A stretch of DNA of 64,000 bases from Elephas maximus indicus (GCF_024166365.1 NC_064819.1:152340293-152404292), one strand, 5' to 3'. Counted from the first letter of the stretch, positions 22,387 to 34,440 are shown. Numbers and translations: made by a program. Notes: generated by a model not told the origin, from the letters alone.

Positions 22387-23839
22387 CTGTGGACAAAGGG
22401 AGACGTCGCCTCACGTGAGGGTTAATTAAGCCAGCTGACTCATCCAAAACACACAAGAAAGAGGAAAGGCTTATCATTCCAATATGCTAAGCACTCCATT
22501 TTACAGATTTGGGTGACACGCTTCAGATTAAACTAGTCTCCTCTCTCCCTTGCCTCCCAAATGAGTGCTTTTCTAGGGGCTACTCTTTATTGTACTATTA
22601 ATTGTAAAGCAAAACTTTCAGTATTTCGGTTATAAGCATGTCTTCACTATGGTTTCTGTATCCCTTCAAAACAGTTTTTATGGGGTTTTAATGTAACACA
22701 GTGCGTCACACATAGACCATGCTCAACCAAATTTCTACAGGACCTGTGTGCTGTAGTCCTTCACTCTCTTTCCTAAGGAAATCCACTCAGTGAGTCATCT
22801 AACAGGCGAGCACCATCCACCACTCCCTTTGAATTTGGAGGTTTCATTGTAGCTGGCTGACCGTATTTTTATAACTTATTTGGAGTACGATAACAAGATT
22901 ACCTAATAAATAAAGCCTCTTCTCTTAAGTGATCAAAATTTAGTACCAGTCCTTTTAATTTTATTTACTTATTTGGTTTTGGAACAAAAGACATTGGCTT
23001 AATTATTCCTACTTTAAAAATTAACTCATCTTGTCTGAAAACGGATGCTAGTTCCAACAAGAACCCTTAAATGTACAGCAGTACCTTTTAAATTATAAAA
23101 CCCATACTGGCAATTTCTGTATTTTCTCAGAAGCTTATCATATCATCGTCATCATCTACTGAGTACTCAAGAAGTACACAGTTCTATTAACCTTTAAGCT
23201 TGGCTTTTAGCTGTTTTTTCAACTCCACTACAAACGAATCCAGAGCAACAACAACTACTAGTAGTAGTTTATCATATCAACTTGAATCTGTGTTGATCCC
23301 CAGGAAAGATTTCACTACCCTGAATTCCCAAAGCACTCACATTGTACCCAAAGAACTCTGACAGCTACGACAGCATAGCAGGATTTTTTTTTGGATGATT
23401 TTCATTTACTTTGTTCTCCATTGTTTGTGAAGCTATTTTAGGAGCTGGAAATTACATTTTCCCCTGCTAATTTTGTCTTTTACCATCTGGCAAACAATGG
23501 TTTTTGTAGTTTTGAATAGATCTGAAATTATCATGGCTTTTGTTGTTGTTGTTCAACAAATTCAACTTGTATACAGCCCATTATCCTGCCCTTTAAACCT
23601 CTCTCTTGGGCGCACAAGGCCAAGCCCCCCAGTCTAGAGAGAACAACATACTAGTTGACTGGTCTCAAACAAGGTACAGCCCTGACAAAACACTATCCCA
23701 TCAAACGAGTATGATGTCCTAGTGACTCTATGTCCCATCAAGCAGAACAACAAAGACAGCACAGTTTGGTTCTAACACCTTAACTCTTTTTTTTTTTTCT
23801 TCTTTAAGTGTAACAAAACTGATAGGTTGTCATACTTAC
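22387..23839 (-). other. RNGTT: RNGTT terminal intron
   Basis: This 1,453-bp intron lies between the two RNGTT coding exons. It has a GTAAGT donor (23839..23834) and a CAG acceptor (22389..22387) on the minus strand. It is A+T-rich and I recognised no SINE or LINE in it. It carries a T-rich run near 23788-23800 and a short GTT microsatellite near 23540. Confidence 0.9.
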
Positions 23840-23963
23840 CCATGGCAGTGTTGTAGGCATTAGGAAAACTTTTGTCTGTTCTCTGTCTCATGAAGACCCA
23901 GCTGTTATTCTCAAATTTGCATTCTATAATTTTATTGTCATATTGTTTTAGCTCTTTTGTCAC
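23840..23963 (-). CDS. RNGTT: RNGTT, penultimate coding exon
   Basis: A 124-bp minus-strand exon encodes 41 codons plus one base. It starts [15 protein letters not shown] and ends NAYNTAM, with the last G completing the Ala codon of the next exon. The acceptor is a T-rich tract followed by CAG (23966..23964). The donor is G|GTAAGT with the intron starting at 23839. The sequence matches the end of the guanylyltransferase OB-fold region of mammalian capping enzyme, containing [20 protein letters not shown]. In this fold family that segment closes the domain that clamps onto GTP and the RNA end. No premature stop or frameshift is seen. The next upstream exon was not found in the remaining 40 kb of the window. 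Confidence 0.93.
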
Positions 23964-26765
23964 CTGTTTTATAAGAGAATTGAGAAAAATATTTAAATCA
24001 TTTGAAAGGCTTTGTGCTTCACTATGTGACAGACACATTAGGAAATGCCAAAAACAGCCCAGTAACTCTTCATGCAGCACTCTGTCATCTTACGTGTCTA
24101 ATCAAGCCTAAGGATATGGTGTGCATTCCCTTGTACACACGCTCATTTATCCAACATTTTATAAATAGTCTTAAAAATGGCTGTCAATATATAGCAATTA
24201 AAAGCAGCTTAAGCAGAAACCAGCCACTTCTGGGCCAAATGCAAATATGTTACCATGGGGACCAACGCCTTCAATACTGCCGGTTGTCCCTATGGCTTTG
24301 GAAGACTGAGTATGCTGCTTAGGTTTCGTCAGCTTTCAGAAAGGTCTCACCACCTAAATTTCTATGTCAAACTCTGAGGAATTCCCTTTACTAGTTAAAA
24401 TAAAAAGTCACACATAAAAAGTAAACACAAGGGTCAAATTCAGGCAATGTGTGTCCTAAATATTTTGCTTTTCAAGCAGTAATAACCAAATATCTATTCT
24501 TTAGGCTACTTACCCTTTCCATCTCCAAACTAGTATGAATTTAGAGATGAAGCTACTTTTGACTTTAATTGGTGGGTTTTTTGGCTACTTCATCTCAGAT
24601 GATTGAATATGGATTACAACTTACTCTATCAAAGCTAGCAAGTATCCATGGTAACTATAAAAAAAACCTTCTAAAACATATTTCATCAGGCAGTGAGGAT
24701 AGCTTTCATAAGTAGGAACCTAAGCTTATCTTTGCAGTTTTCAAATCAAATGCCAGTCATGGTAATATTTTAATTCTGTCCTCATCTTTCGCAGCTAACA
24801 ACTTTTCCTCACAATATGGTAGATTGCAATCATTTAACTTCATTAGCATTATTTGAAATGCTCTCATTTTTCTACCCATATATTCACCACCACCTAGGAA
24901 TATGAAGGGAAGCAAATTTTAAAAGATGTTTTCAATTCACAGATTAGGCAAGTATGTGTCTTCAAAACACTATCAGATTGTATTCCTACTCCCTTAATGA
25001 GTATTACACTTGATTGGAATATCTGCATGTTCACCAAATCCAACAGGCCCAATACATTCAGTGGCTCCGGAACTAGACCCGCCCCAAAAGGTGATGTTCC
25101 ACTTAGTAAACTTGATAAATTTATTCTCAAATATTCATTATTTTAGTCTCAATTCCCTTTTCTTCCTTCCTAGGGATTCGTCTCCTTTTAGTTTTGATAT
25201 GTTATCTAAATCCAAGTATTAGGCAACCAACACTTATGTTATATAGTATGTAGGGTCTAACAGAGACAAGTTTGTAAACCTTTCAGAGTATCTATTTCCT
25301 AATTTTTAAAATGGGCAAAGGAACTCCTAATTTATTGGGTCACTGGAAGAATTCTAAATGAAAGTGCCTGGCACACAGTAGACAACTAGTAAAACTGTTA
25401 ATTAAGTATAAATTTAGAAAATAAAGGTTGCTTATTTAAAAACTTTGTAAGTAAATTCCAAAAACAGAACCATAATAACATGGAAAGGTATACTTTGAAA
25501 ACAGTTGCCAAGAAAATTATGTCATATGCATTTTATAAGAATGGCTTGGTAGTCAACAATGTGCAGTTTGTACTTTTATGACTAGCAATTTCAGTAAGTC
25601 TTTATCAAATATTTTATCGTTCTTCTGTTCCCAGTTTCAGAATTGCTATAAATTATGTCTTGCCCAATCTGCTATAGCAATTAAGCAGTATTATAAACTA
25701 TCTGTATATCTGCTTGGACATGCATTAGCAATCTGGGAGCCAGAGCTTTCCAGAAAAATGCATGCACCTGCCACTCTATTAACCTAAATGCATCTTCATG
25801 TTTTAAAACAGTATACCATTCTTCATTGATCACACCAGTTATATTTTGCAGATAGAAATACAGCAGGATACTCATTGGTTAGGTGGTACAATATATGTAA
25901 CTGATAAAAATACCTCCCGTATGTGTGCAAACTAAAGACAGTTTTCACTAATGGTCAGATCAAGAGAATGACTGGCAGAGAGGGGAGGAGTTTAATTTTA
26001 ATATCCAAATTCTAATTTGTTATGATGACAATAATCATCCTCAGCCAATTACATATTATTATTTACTAAAACAGGACCCTATTAGGCCTTCTAAATCAAC
26101 TCTGTTATCTTTGCTAGAGCTAATGAGAGATTGAAAGTAGTAAGAATAAAATACTTATAAATCAGGATTTTACACCTGTACCTATAATTATATTGGATTA
26201 ATGAGATATTACTGTTTTGGGGGAAAAAAAGAAAAGAGCAATACACAGTCTAATTCTATATTAGAAAAAAAATTTTTTTTTTTCTCTTATTAAGTACATT
26301 TTCATACTATTTGAATCCACCAATACTCTGTGGTCAAGAGACTATCAGATGAAAATGGGTCTAGCAGTGCTGAAGATTTTAAATGAGCAGTTCAAAGGTA
26401 ATACCTGAATTGAACGGCCCGTAGCAGAGGCAACTAAAATCTCAATTGCTCCACTCTACCACTTTTTTTAAACAGAATACTTTTTTGTAACCTAATTGCT
26501 GAGTACAGTGCCAAGTCACAAAAGGCACACAATCAGTGTTGGCTGAACTGCCTGAACAAAGCAGGCAAAGATGCATTTCTGCTTCTAGCAGTGACCAGAA
26601 GCCTCTAGAATTACTGTCTCTGTTCCATGAGAGTACATATAAGAAAGAGCTCATCCTTCTGTTATAGAGACTGCACAAAGACTTTGGGAGGGGGATTTCT
26701 CTGAACTAATTTGCTCAGAAGACATTTTAAAATAACAAATACCTTAAGACTGAGAAAACTACCAG
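23964..26765 (-). other. RNGTT: RNGTT intron, unassigned
   Basis: A+T-rich intronic sequence directly upstream of the penultimate exon. There is a short A/T near-palindrome at about 26264-26282. No exon with an in-phase RNGTT continuation and no young transposon was recognised. Confidence 0.5.
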
Positions 26766-26769
26766 GGAG

Positions 26770-27053
26770 TTTGTTTGTTTTTAAACTTTTTTTTCTCCTT
26801 TCTCCTTCTCCCACCCCTGGTAGCCATTAAAGAATGTTTCTTTCTATGTATAAATCTTTTCTTGACTTTTTATAACAGTGGTCTCATACAATATTTGTCC
26901 TTTTGTGATTGACTGACTTCAGTCAGCATGATGCCCTCCAGATTCATCCATGTTGTGAGGTGTTTCTCCAGCTCGTTATTCTTTAATGTTGGGTAGTATT
27001 CCATTGTGTGTAGGTACCATAGTTTGTTTATCCATTCATCCGTTGATGGGCAC
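26770..27053 (-). mobile_element. L1 3' end, part 1 (split by an LTR)
   Basis: On the minus strand this is the L1 ORF2 C-terminus and start of the 3' UTR (complement of 'gactgacttcagtcagcatg' and 'attcatccatgttgtgagg'). It starts at a T-rich edge, which is the complementary poly(A) side. It continues directly at 27569 after the LTR. Confidence 0.85.
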
Positions 27054-27563
27054 TGCTATGGACTGAATTGTGTCCCTCCCAAAATGTGTGTCAACTTGAC
27101 TAGGCCATGATTCCCAGCATTGTATGATTGTCCATCATTTTGTCATCTGATGTGCTTTTCCTATGTGTTGTAAATCCTACCTCCATGACGTTAATGAGGT
27201 AGGATTAGCAGCAGTTATATCAATGAGGCAGGACTCAATCTACAAGATTAGGTTGTGTCTTAGGCCAATCTCTTTGGAGATATACAAGAGAGAAGCGAGC
27301 AGAGAAACATGGGGACCTCATACCACCAAGAAAGAAGCAATTCCTTTTGAACCCGGGGTCCCTGTGCTGAGAAGCTCCTCAACCAGGGGAAGATTGATGA
27401 CAAGGACTTTTCCTAGAGCTAACAGAGAGAGAGAGCCTTCCCCTGGAGCTGGCACCCTGAATTTGGACTTCTAGCCTCCTAGACTGGGAGACAATAAATT
27501 TCTCTTTGTTAAAGCCATCCACTTGTGGTATTTCTGTTATAGCAGTACTAGATGACTATGACA
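27054..27563 (+). mobile_element. Solo MaLR (MLT1-like) LTR, complete, 5-bp duplication, inside L1
   Basis: A 510-bp LTR from TGCTATGGACTGAATTG to GACTATGACA, with an AATAAA signal in 'gagacaataaatttctc'. The direct repeat GGCAC lies at 27049-27053 and 27564-27568, which fixes both ends. The host L1 reads on without a gap, so the LTR is younger than that L1. This is the cleanest copy of the family in the window. Confidence 0.92.
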
Positions 27564-27568
27564 GGCAC

Positions 27569-27795
27569 TTAGATTGTTTCCATCTTTTTGCTATTGTGGA
27601 TGATGCTGTGATGAACATGGGTGTGCACGTATCTATTCGTGTCGTGCCTCTTATTTCTCTAGGATATATACCTAATATTGGGATTGCTGTATCATATGGT
27701 ATTTCTATTTCTAACCTTTTAAGGAAGCACCATACCTTTTTCCATAGTGGTTGTACCATTTTACAATCCCACCAGCAGTATATCAGAGTTCCATT
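27569..27795 (-). mobile_element. L1 3' end, part 2
   Basis: Continuation of the L1 interrupted at 27053. On the minus strand it encodes the ORF2 C-terminal region (complement of 'ggatatatacctaatattgg' and 'gcaccatacctttttccata'). Confidence 0.85.
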
Positions 27796-28795
27796 TTTTA
27801 AGCTTTTAATTTAAAAATAATTTTACATTTACAGAAAGTTGGGAGGACTACAGAGTTCCTATATACCCCTAATGTTAATATCTTACATATCATGGTACAT
27901 TTATCAACTCTAAGATATTAACACTGGTACAACACTATTACTAAAGTACAGACTTTATTCAAACTTCATCAGGTTTTCCACTAATATCTATTAGTGGAAA
28001 ATTACATTTTATTTAGTCATCATGTCTCTTTTAATCTGTGATCGTTTCTGTCTTTCCTTGACGTTTTCGAAGAGTACTGGTCAGATATTTTGGAGACCGA
28101 TTCTCAATTTCTCATGAATAGGCTGATTTCGTGAATTTTTGGGAACATGCCGCACAGGTGAAGTGCTCTTCTCATTGTATCATATCTGAAAGGTATATGA
28201 TCTCAACATGACTTAATATTGGTGATGTTAACCCTGGTCATTCGGTTAATTAAGGTTTCTCCACTGTAAAGTTACTCTTTTTTTCCTTGCCACTCTCTGT
28301 TGGTTAGTTGAGAGTCACTACACCCAGCCTCCCTCAGGAGAGGGAAATTAAGCTCCACTTCCTGGAAGGAAGAGTATCACCCAAACTGCAGACATTTATT
28401 AAAACCACCCAAAAAATTAATATATTTCTTCGGAGAGATGCTTTGAGGCTATACAAATATCCTAGTTCTCCTTAAAGTTTCACTCATTAATTTTGGCATT
28501 CATATGTGGATCCTGCCTGCAGTAATTATAACTGTAGTATTATAATGGAATTTTCTATTTCCTCCATTTCTTCTCTATTTATTATCTGGAACTTTTCTCT
28601 AAGGAAAATCTGTCCCTTCTCCCCATTTATTTATTTATTTGCTTATTTGTATCAGCTTGGACTCATGGATATTTATTTCTTTCTTTGGTTTATAATAAAA
28701 TACTACCATCAATCATCTATTGCTCAAATTGTTCCAGTTTTGGCCAATGGGAGCCCTTTCAGGTTGGCTCCTTTGTCCTTTTGATTTACTCCCAC
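27796..28795 (-). mobile_element. Older L1 3' UTR segment
   Basis: The segment starts at a T/A-rich edge and carries words typical of older mammalian L1 3' ends: 'acatttacagaaagttggga', 'cctaatgttaatatcttaca', 'agagtactggtcagatattt' and 'ctttcttt..ggactcatgg'. The minus orientation is inferred from the T-rich left edge. Confidence 0.55.
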
Positions 28796-29235
28796 TTTTT
28801 TTTTTTCTCTTTCAAGTCATTTTGTCTTTAATAACCCGACTGATTCACAATATTAAGATACAAATTTGTTCCCTTTAAAGAAGATGCTACCATGATTCCC
28901 TCACACAAGCATGATCAAAGGCTGGATTCCAAAGAGCAAGGGTGGTAAACAGGGCTTCAAGGCTCACAGACTACAGAGCTTGGTTACAGAAAGTCTCCAA
29001 GGGGTAGCAGGGAGCAGAAAAGACATGAAATAGGAGGGACCTTCAGTACACAGGGTGCGGTTGCTGGGTCATGAGCATCTTGAAGTGTTTCTTGATGGTA
29101 ATTCAGTGTCACGAACACTTGTCGTCCGGGGAGGACAGAGCAGGATGGGCTGAACAGGTCTGTTGGCCCATATGGTCAAACTTCTTCAAGCATATAGACC
29201 TAGTCTCCCTCCTCGTTAATACTGGGGAAACATGA
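28796..29235 (-). pseudogene. Probable processed pseudogene, parent not recognised
   Basis: On the minus strand this segment ends in ATTAAA (in 'ggttattaaagacaaaatga'), followed about 20 bases later by an A11 run (complement of 28796-28806), which is the layout of a retrotransposed mRNA 3' end. Upstream of it lie GC-richer, UTR-like sequence and broken frames with stops. I could not identify the parent gene from the translations. The 5' end is uncertain and might reach about 29300. No convincing target-site duplication was found. Confidence 0.45.
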
Positions 29236-29504
29236 CCAAACTTCTGGCAGATGTTCCAATTCCCTCTGCAATAGCATCTGCAGCTTTATCTCCTACTTTT
29301 TTTTTTAAAAGCATTTACTTTGTGACAATACAAGATACTCTAGGCTCATCTTGTATTTTCCCTACCCCAGCCCTAGAATCAGCTATTTCCCCACAGAGCC
29401 CTCTACCAGGGATTTTTAAAGAACAAGATTATCCTTCAACAATCAAGGCTATGCTAAAAAGTATCACCACCACTTGTTCTGGTCAGAATTTCATATTATT
29501 ATTT

Positions 29505-29570
29505 AGAGGGAGGGAGGGATAAAGGAAGGAAGAGAAGAAAGGAGAGAAGGAAGAGGAGAATGAATAAATA
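29505..29570 (+). repeat. Purine-rich GGGA/GGAA tract
   Basis: Simple polypurine repeat, almost free of pyrimidines. Confidence 0.85.
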
Positions 29571-29802
29571 CGATTATATGTATGTTTATACACAGAGGTT
29601 TCCACACTATCCTTTTGAGTTGCTGTATGGAGTTAAGTTAGACTGGCCTTTTTCGTTTCTGAAGTTGTAATTCTACTTTTTGATAATTCAAACTCTGCCT
29701 CTGTAGTATGGCAGAAGGCCGATTTTAAAAACATATCTCAGGAGATAAACTCAAAAATCTTGCATTCATGTAAATAACTTCAGTTTCCTAGAATAAAAGG
29801 AG

Positions 29803-30006
29803 AAGCTCTGGTGGTACAATGGCTAAAGCTTGGCTACTCACCAAAACTTCAGCAGTTCAAACCCACCTAGCAGCTGTGTGGGAAAAAAGACCTGGCAATC
29901 AGCTCCCATGAAGATTAATTACAGCCTAGGAAACCATATGGGGCAGTTCTACTCTGTCATATAGGGTCTCTATGAGATGGAATCAACTCAACAGTGCACA
30001 ACAATA
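29803..30006 (+). repeat. AfroSINE with long linker
   Basis: The head ('agctctggtggtacaatggc'), a linker of about 60 bases with 'aaaaaagacctggcaatcag', the body ('ggaaaccatatggggcagtt') and the tail ('gatggaatcaactcaacagt') are all present. Confidence 0.9.
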
Positions 30007-30009
30007 TGA

Positions 30010-30615
30010 ATGAAGGTAAAGAAAATAAAACAAAAAATAAATCAGAAATGATATGGAGTTATAAAGGTTTTCCATGTGGTTTCCGAACAATAAATAGAAC
30101 TTAAATCTGAATTATTAGATAAATAATCTTTTAGAACTATTGCATTACAGTAGGGCAATGACATATCACTTTTAGAAAGTGCATTCATCTACCAAAGTAA
30201 AACACTTGACAAGTGACCCTTTTTAAAAACATCCCAGACCTGACTTACCACTTTGAAAAAAGCTCCTCCACTAAAATCTATTGGTGTTTATACCTCTATA
30301 ATGAAGAACTACTGTGTAAATAACACACCTTGCATTTGCTGGGTTAGAAACACAGCAGCAGGAAGTCTCCTTCATGAATGGTAGAGTCTTTAAGCCCTTC
30401 AGCTGGGCGTCTGATTAATGAAAGTAGCCAATTAAAAAGAAAGCAATTAGAACTCTCTTATTCATCTTATTACAGACAAGTTACACCTCCAAGGTGTATG
30501 AAATTCACACTAAAATACAGTTTATTTTCTACTAATAAAATCAGAGTTAGTCATAGTTATTATTCAAAATATAATAAATCTTCATATAAAATATCTGGAC
30601 AAATAAACAACACGT
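30010..30615 (-). other. RNGTT: RNGTT intron, unassigned
   Basis: A+T-rich intron with no recognised element. Confidence 0.5.
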
Positions 30616-30808
30616 TAAAGCCCGTTACTGTCGAGTCAATTCAGACTCATATCGACCCTATGGGACAGAGCAGAACTGCCCCATAGGGTTTCCAAGGCTT
30701 AAAAAAAAAAATTTTTTTTTTTTTTTTAATCTTTACAGAAGGAGACTGCCATATCTTTCTCCTACCGTTAGAAGCCAAGAGCTTAACCAATGTACCACCA
30801 GGGCTCTT
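30616..30808 (-). repeat. AfroSINE with long linker, minus strand, containing an A11/T16 run
   Basis: The tail complement ('gttactgtcgagtcaattca'), body, linker ('ggagactgccatatctttct') and head ('cgttagaagccaagagctta') are all in order. An A11 run followed at once by T16 (30701-30727) sits at the body/linker boundary. The tail is on the left. Confidence 0.9.
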
Positions 30809-31439
30809 TAAACAATAGTTTAGTATGGTGAAATTAGGAAAGACTTTTACTTTCTTCTTTGTGCTTTGTGCTTTGCTGTATTTTCCAAGTTTCCTACATT
30901 ATACATGCTTAACTTTCACAGTTTTTTTAATAAAAAAAATTCTAAAATGTTTCATAAGTGATAAACATCAAGTTGGTTTTTAATGTAGAAGTAGAAAATG
31001 ATAATAAGAAAGAAACATTGAAATGGAAATGGGAAACAAAAAATCTTGGGATAAGGCCTAAATCCACAATTCCCAAACTCCGATAATGTGCCCCAGGGTG
31101 CTACAGCAAACTCACAGGGGCACAGGGGGGTATTTTAAATTTGAGGGGAACACAGTGACAACTGTTGGACACCATGCAAACTACCAGTTAAAGGGAGTTG
31201 AAAATTGCAGTACTAGATTCCTTTAGATGACAGCATATCTTAGAAAAGCTGAATTTTCAGCAGTTACTCTGATAAAAACCAAGTACTGTGTGATAACTCA
31301 ATGTGGAACAGGAATGGGTGTAGTGATGTCCAATCTGATTCTAAGGCTTGAGAAGTTATGCAGTCCTAACATGTGCTATGTTGTTAGGACTTAATTAGTT
31401 GTTTGGATCCACCTATTTAGTATATGGAATTGTTAGATA

Positions 31440-31770
31440 CAAGTGGTCCCCGACTTACAAGGGGATTCCATTCTGATGACTGTAGTACATTAGTTCTGAC
31501 ATAAGTTGAATACCTTTTTTTTTTTTTAGTTCTCATAGCCTGTTATATGGCTGTGTTTTGAACAGTAAATTGTAACACTGACCTGCAAGTGGACACCTGA
31601 GAATAACATCAGCAAATTACATGCTGCAGCATTGTATGTAGTTACTAACCATAAAAAAAAAAAAACAAAAAAAACCATAAGATGTACAAAAAACTCAAAA
31701 AACAAAAAACAGACAGTCTTAAGTCCAGTTCGTCGTAACTTGAATTAAGTGGTAAGTCGGGGACTACCTG
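31440..31770. mobile_element. Non-autonomous Tc1/mariner-type DNA transposon
   Basis: A 331-bp element bounded by imperfect terminal inverted repeats: 'caagtggtccccgacttaca' on the left, and the complement of 'gtaagtcggggactacctg' on the right. It is flanked by TA on both sides, the target preference of the Tc1/mariner superfamily. The interior has A/T runs and no transposase frame. It resembles Tigger-type miniature elements, but I do not name the family. Confidence 0.8.
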
Positions 31771-31772
31771 TA

Positions 31773-32490
31773 TTTCTCTTGGCTTACAGGTGCTGTGAAT
31801 GAGGTACATTGAACCAAGAAAATCTGGTAATCTCTACACTAAGTCTTTCTCATTCATCCTCCCCCAGACCCTAATCTCTAAGCCCACACATAAGTTTATA
31901 TCTAGCACTTAGTGAAAACCAACCAGAATAGTGAAAAGCTTTGCTTGAGGTACAGAAACCAGGTCATGGCACAGAATGAGAATTTCCATTATGTTAGTTT
32001 AATTTTGTCTAGAGCATTAAAATATGTACTCCTCATTGATCTTCCCTCCCCATTGTCAGCATCACAGCCAGTGTAAAGTAAACTTCCAGGGAAGATGTGT
32101 ACTGAATTTAAGAGAACCATGAACCTCAGCCTATTCAACCAGTTTCTGCTTTTTATGGTTGGTTATGTAAAGTAAGCCAGTACTATCTTAAGACTCTATG
32201 TCCCTCCCTCCCTTAATTTTTCTCCTCCAAAACACAAGGTTTCAATGCAAAATATCCTGTTTGTCACATGAACGAACATAATGCGTTTATACTTCCCATT
32301 TCCGGTTGCCTAACATGAAGGCAATGGCACTAGAAGTCTTTGCTATCATGGGATTAAAAGCCACATTTTCCCTTTTGACAGTGAAGAATGTGTACAGGAA
32401 AGGGAAAGATATGGAAAATTTCTTCATTATTTCCTCCCTTTTAAACTGGTCAGGCAATATCAACAATTTCTGGAACTGTCTGATTATGTT
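31773..32490 (-). other. RNGTT: RNGTT intron, unassigned
   Basis: No gene or recognisable young repeat. Confidence 0.5.
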
Positions 32491-32494
32491 TATA

Positions 32495-32960
32495 TAAATA
32501 AATATTTATAACTTACTTTCTGAGCACTTAGTATGTGTTAGGAGCCCTGGTGGCACAGTGGTTAAGTGTTTGGTTGCTAACTGAAAGGTCAGCGGTTTGA
32601 ACCCACCAGCAGCCCGCTCCATGGGAGAAAGATACAGCAGTCTGCTTCCGTAAAGATTTACAGCCTTGGAAACCCTATGAGGCAGTTCTATTCTTTCCTA
32701 TAGTATTACTATGAGTTAGAATCGACTCAATGGCAGTGGGTTTAATTTTTTTTTGGTTTTGGTTTAGTATGTGTTAAGTGTTAGTATGTGTTAAGCACAT
32801 TAGTGACTTACATACATAATCTCAATTAATTTGAACTGCAAATTTATGAGGTAGGAATTACATCACTGCCCCTTTTACAGGCATGGTGACTGAGGCTTAG
32901 AATAGTTAAATAAGCCACCCAAAGTCACAGATCTAGAAAGTGGCACAGCTGAGTTTACAA
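32495..32960 (-). repeat. MIR-class SINE interrupted by an AfroSINE
   Basis: On either side of the AfroSINE at 32541-32763 the sequence follows the minus-strand MIR order: 'acttactttctgagcactta', then 'acttacatacataatctcaa', 'ccccttttacaggcatggtg' and 'agtcacagatctagaaagtg'. Confidence 0.6.
32541..32763 (+). mobile_element. AfroSINE with long linker, 13-bp target-site duplication
   Basis: A 223-bp complete copy from 'ggagccctggtggcacagtg' to a G/T-rich tail, with a linker containing 'gatacagcagtctgcttccg'. The perfect direct repeat TTAGTATGTGTTA lies at 32528-32540 and 32764-32776. Confidence 0.95.
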
Positions 32961-33589
32961 ATATAAAGTTTCAAATATATGTTTTCCTGTCCAATGCCAC
33001 ACTACCATTTCATATCCTACCACCTATTTACAGGGCCTGGAAGTTTATGAAACAAATGTAGAAGGAAAAAACAAAATGAAACAACAAAAAAGGTCATTTC
33101 CTGCTCAGATTTTCACTGAAATTGGGTACAGAAACCTCTGCACATATAAGCATAAAAAACCAGTCATGAAAACACAAAAACATCAGGCCTCACTCCGCCA
33201 CGGCACTTGGCGTTCTTGCCGCAGGGAGTGTGTAGGCATACTTTGGTAACCTAATCCCTATATCTGTCTTAATATCTTAAGGCAACTCCAAGAACGGTGG
33301 AGGCAACAAAACAGGGCTCCAAAGTATTAATACACAAAACCTTTCTTGAGACAAGTTTTTTTTCTTTTTTTGCATCTGCTGTTATTTTAAGTTTTTAACA
33401 GCCTGTTCTACACTACAATCGAAAGAGAAGTAAATGTTTCTAGTTAAAAGTAAAGTTTATAAAATATTCTCAATGATTAAACATCTATATACCTAGTGGG
33501 CATATGAGTACTAGTTATTCTACAGAATTAAACCAAAGATAGCTTTGCTGGATGGTAAGCATCTTAGAGCCAAGTATCCAACCACTTTG

Positions 33590-34040
33590 TTATTTACTAT
33601 GATCACTGGCATTCTCTAATCTACTCCAGTGTGGCTTCCTCTTTCTCTACCCCAGTGAAACTCTTGCGGAGGTCATCAATAACCTCTATGTTGCTAAATC
33701 TAATGGATATATTTTATTTGACCTCTCAGCATTACCTTACAGTTAATCACTGACTCCTTATAACATTTCTCTTTTCGAGGCCTCAGGATACACAATCTGG
33801 TTTTCCTCCTCTATCCTCTGCCATTCCTTCTCAGGCTTCTTTGCCAATCTCCTCTGAAGCTGGCAAGTCCCTCAGGGCTTGTTACTGGGCCCTTTTCTCT
33901 TCTCTCTCTACACATGTTCTCAAGGCAATCTCATTTACTTCTATAGCTTTAAATACCGTCTATTTTTTTTTATATGTAGATAACCTCCAAATTTTATCTC
34001 CTACCATCTTTTCTGAGCTCTAGACCCATTCTTCCTTCTA
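33590..34040 (+). repeat. L2 LINE reverse-transcriptase fragment
   Basis: The sequence follows L2 ORF2 (CR1-clade RT): 'gaggtcatcaataacctcta', 'tttgacctctcagcattacc', 'ttttcctcctctatcctctg', and 'ggctttaaataccgtctat'-like words before the YADD region. It continues after an intervening segment at about 34500-34960. Confidence 0.65.
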
Positions 34041-34440
34041 ATCAACAAATATTATTTTGCAGCCATGTGCCAGGCACAGTGTTGTGGACTAGTGATTCAA
34101 GGGTAAACAAGACAGACACAACCCCTGCCCTCTGGAATGTATTGTCTGGTGGGAAAGGCAGATAATAGACATGTAAATAATTACAAATTGTGATAAAGGC
34201 TATGAAGAAAACAGTGTGTAACTGAGACTAATGAAGGAAGAAAGATATCTGGCTTTAGGCAAGGTAGTCTGAGGAGACATTTGGTTGAGACTTGAAAAAT
34301 AAGAAGCCAGCTTATATAAGGAAGGAAGGGACAGAAAGAAAGAAGGAGAAAAGTAAGTAGCTGTGTATGTTTGGGGAGGGTGGGAATATACAAACTTCAA
34401 GCAACGATTAACAAGGTATCCAAAAACTTGATGTACAAAA
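34041..34440. repeat. Ancient mammalian repeat, unnamed
   Basis: It contains 'atgtgccaggcacagtgttg' and 'acctgccctctggaatgt'-type words, then 'agtctgaggagacatttggt' and 'tgagacttgaaaaataagaa'. These recur widely in mammalian genomes as a very old interspersed repeat. It separates two pieces of one L2. Confidence 0.4.

Noticed and set aside
24485..24545. GTAAGT donor-like site on the minus strand at about 24514 as a further RNGTT exon
   Set aside because: The sequence before the donor does not encode the residues expected before VTKEL in capping enzyme, and no matching acceptor and open frame were found.
30240..30300. Small minus-strand exon-like unit between an AG and GTAAGT at about 30246
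   Set aside because: All three frames contain stops.
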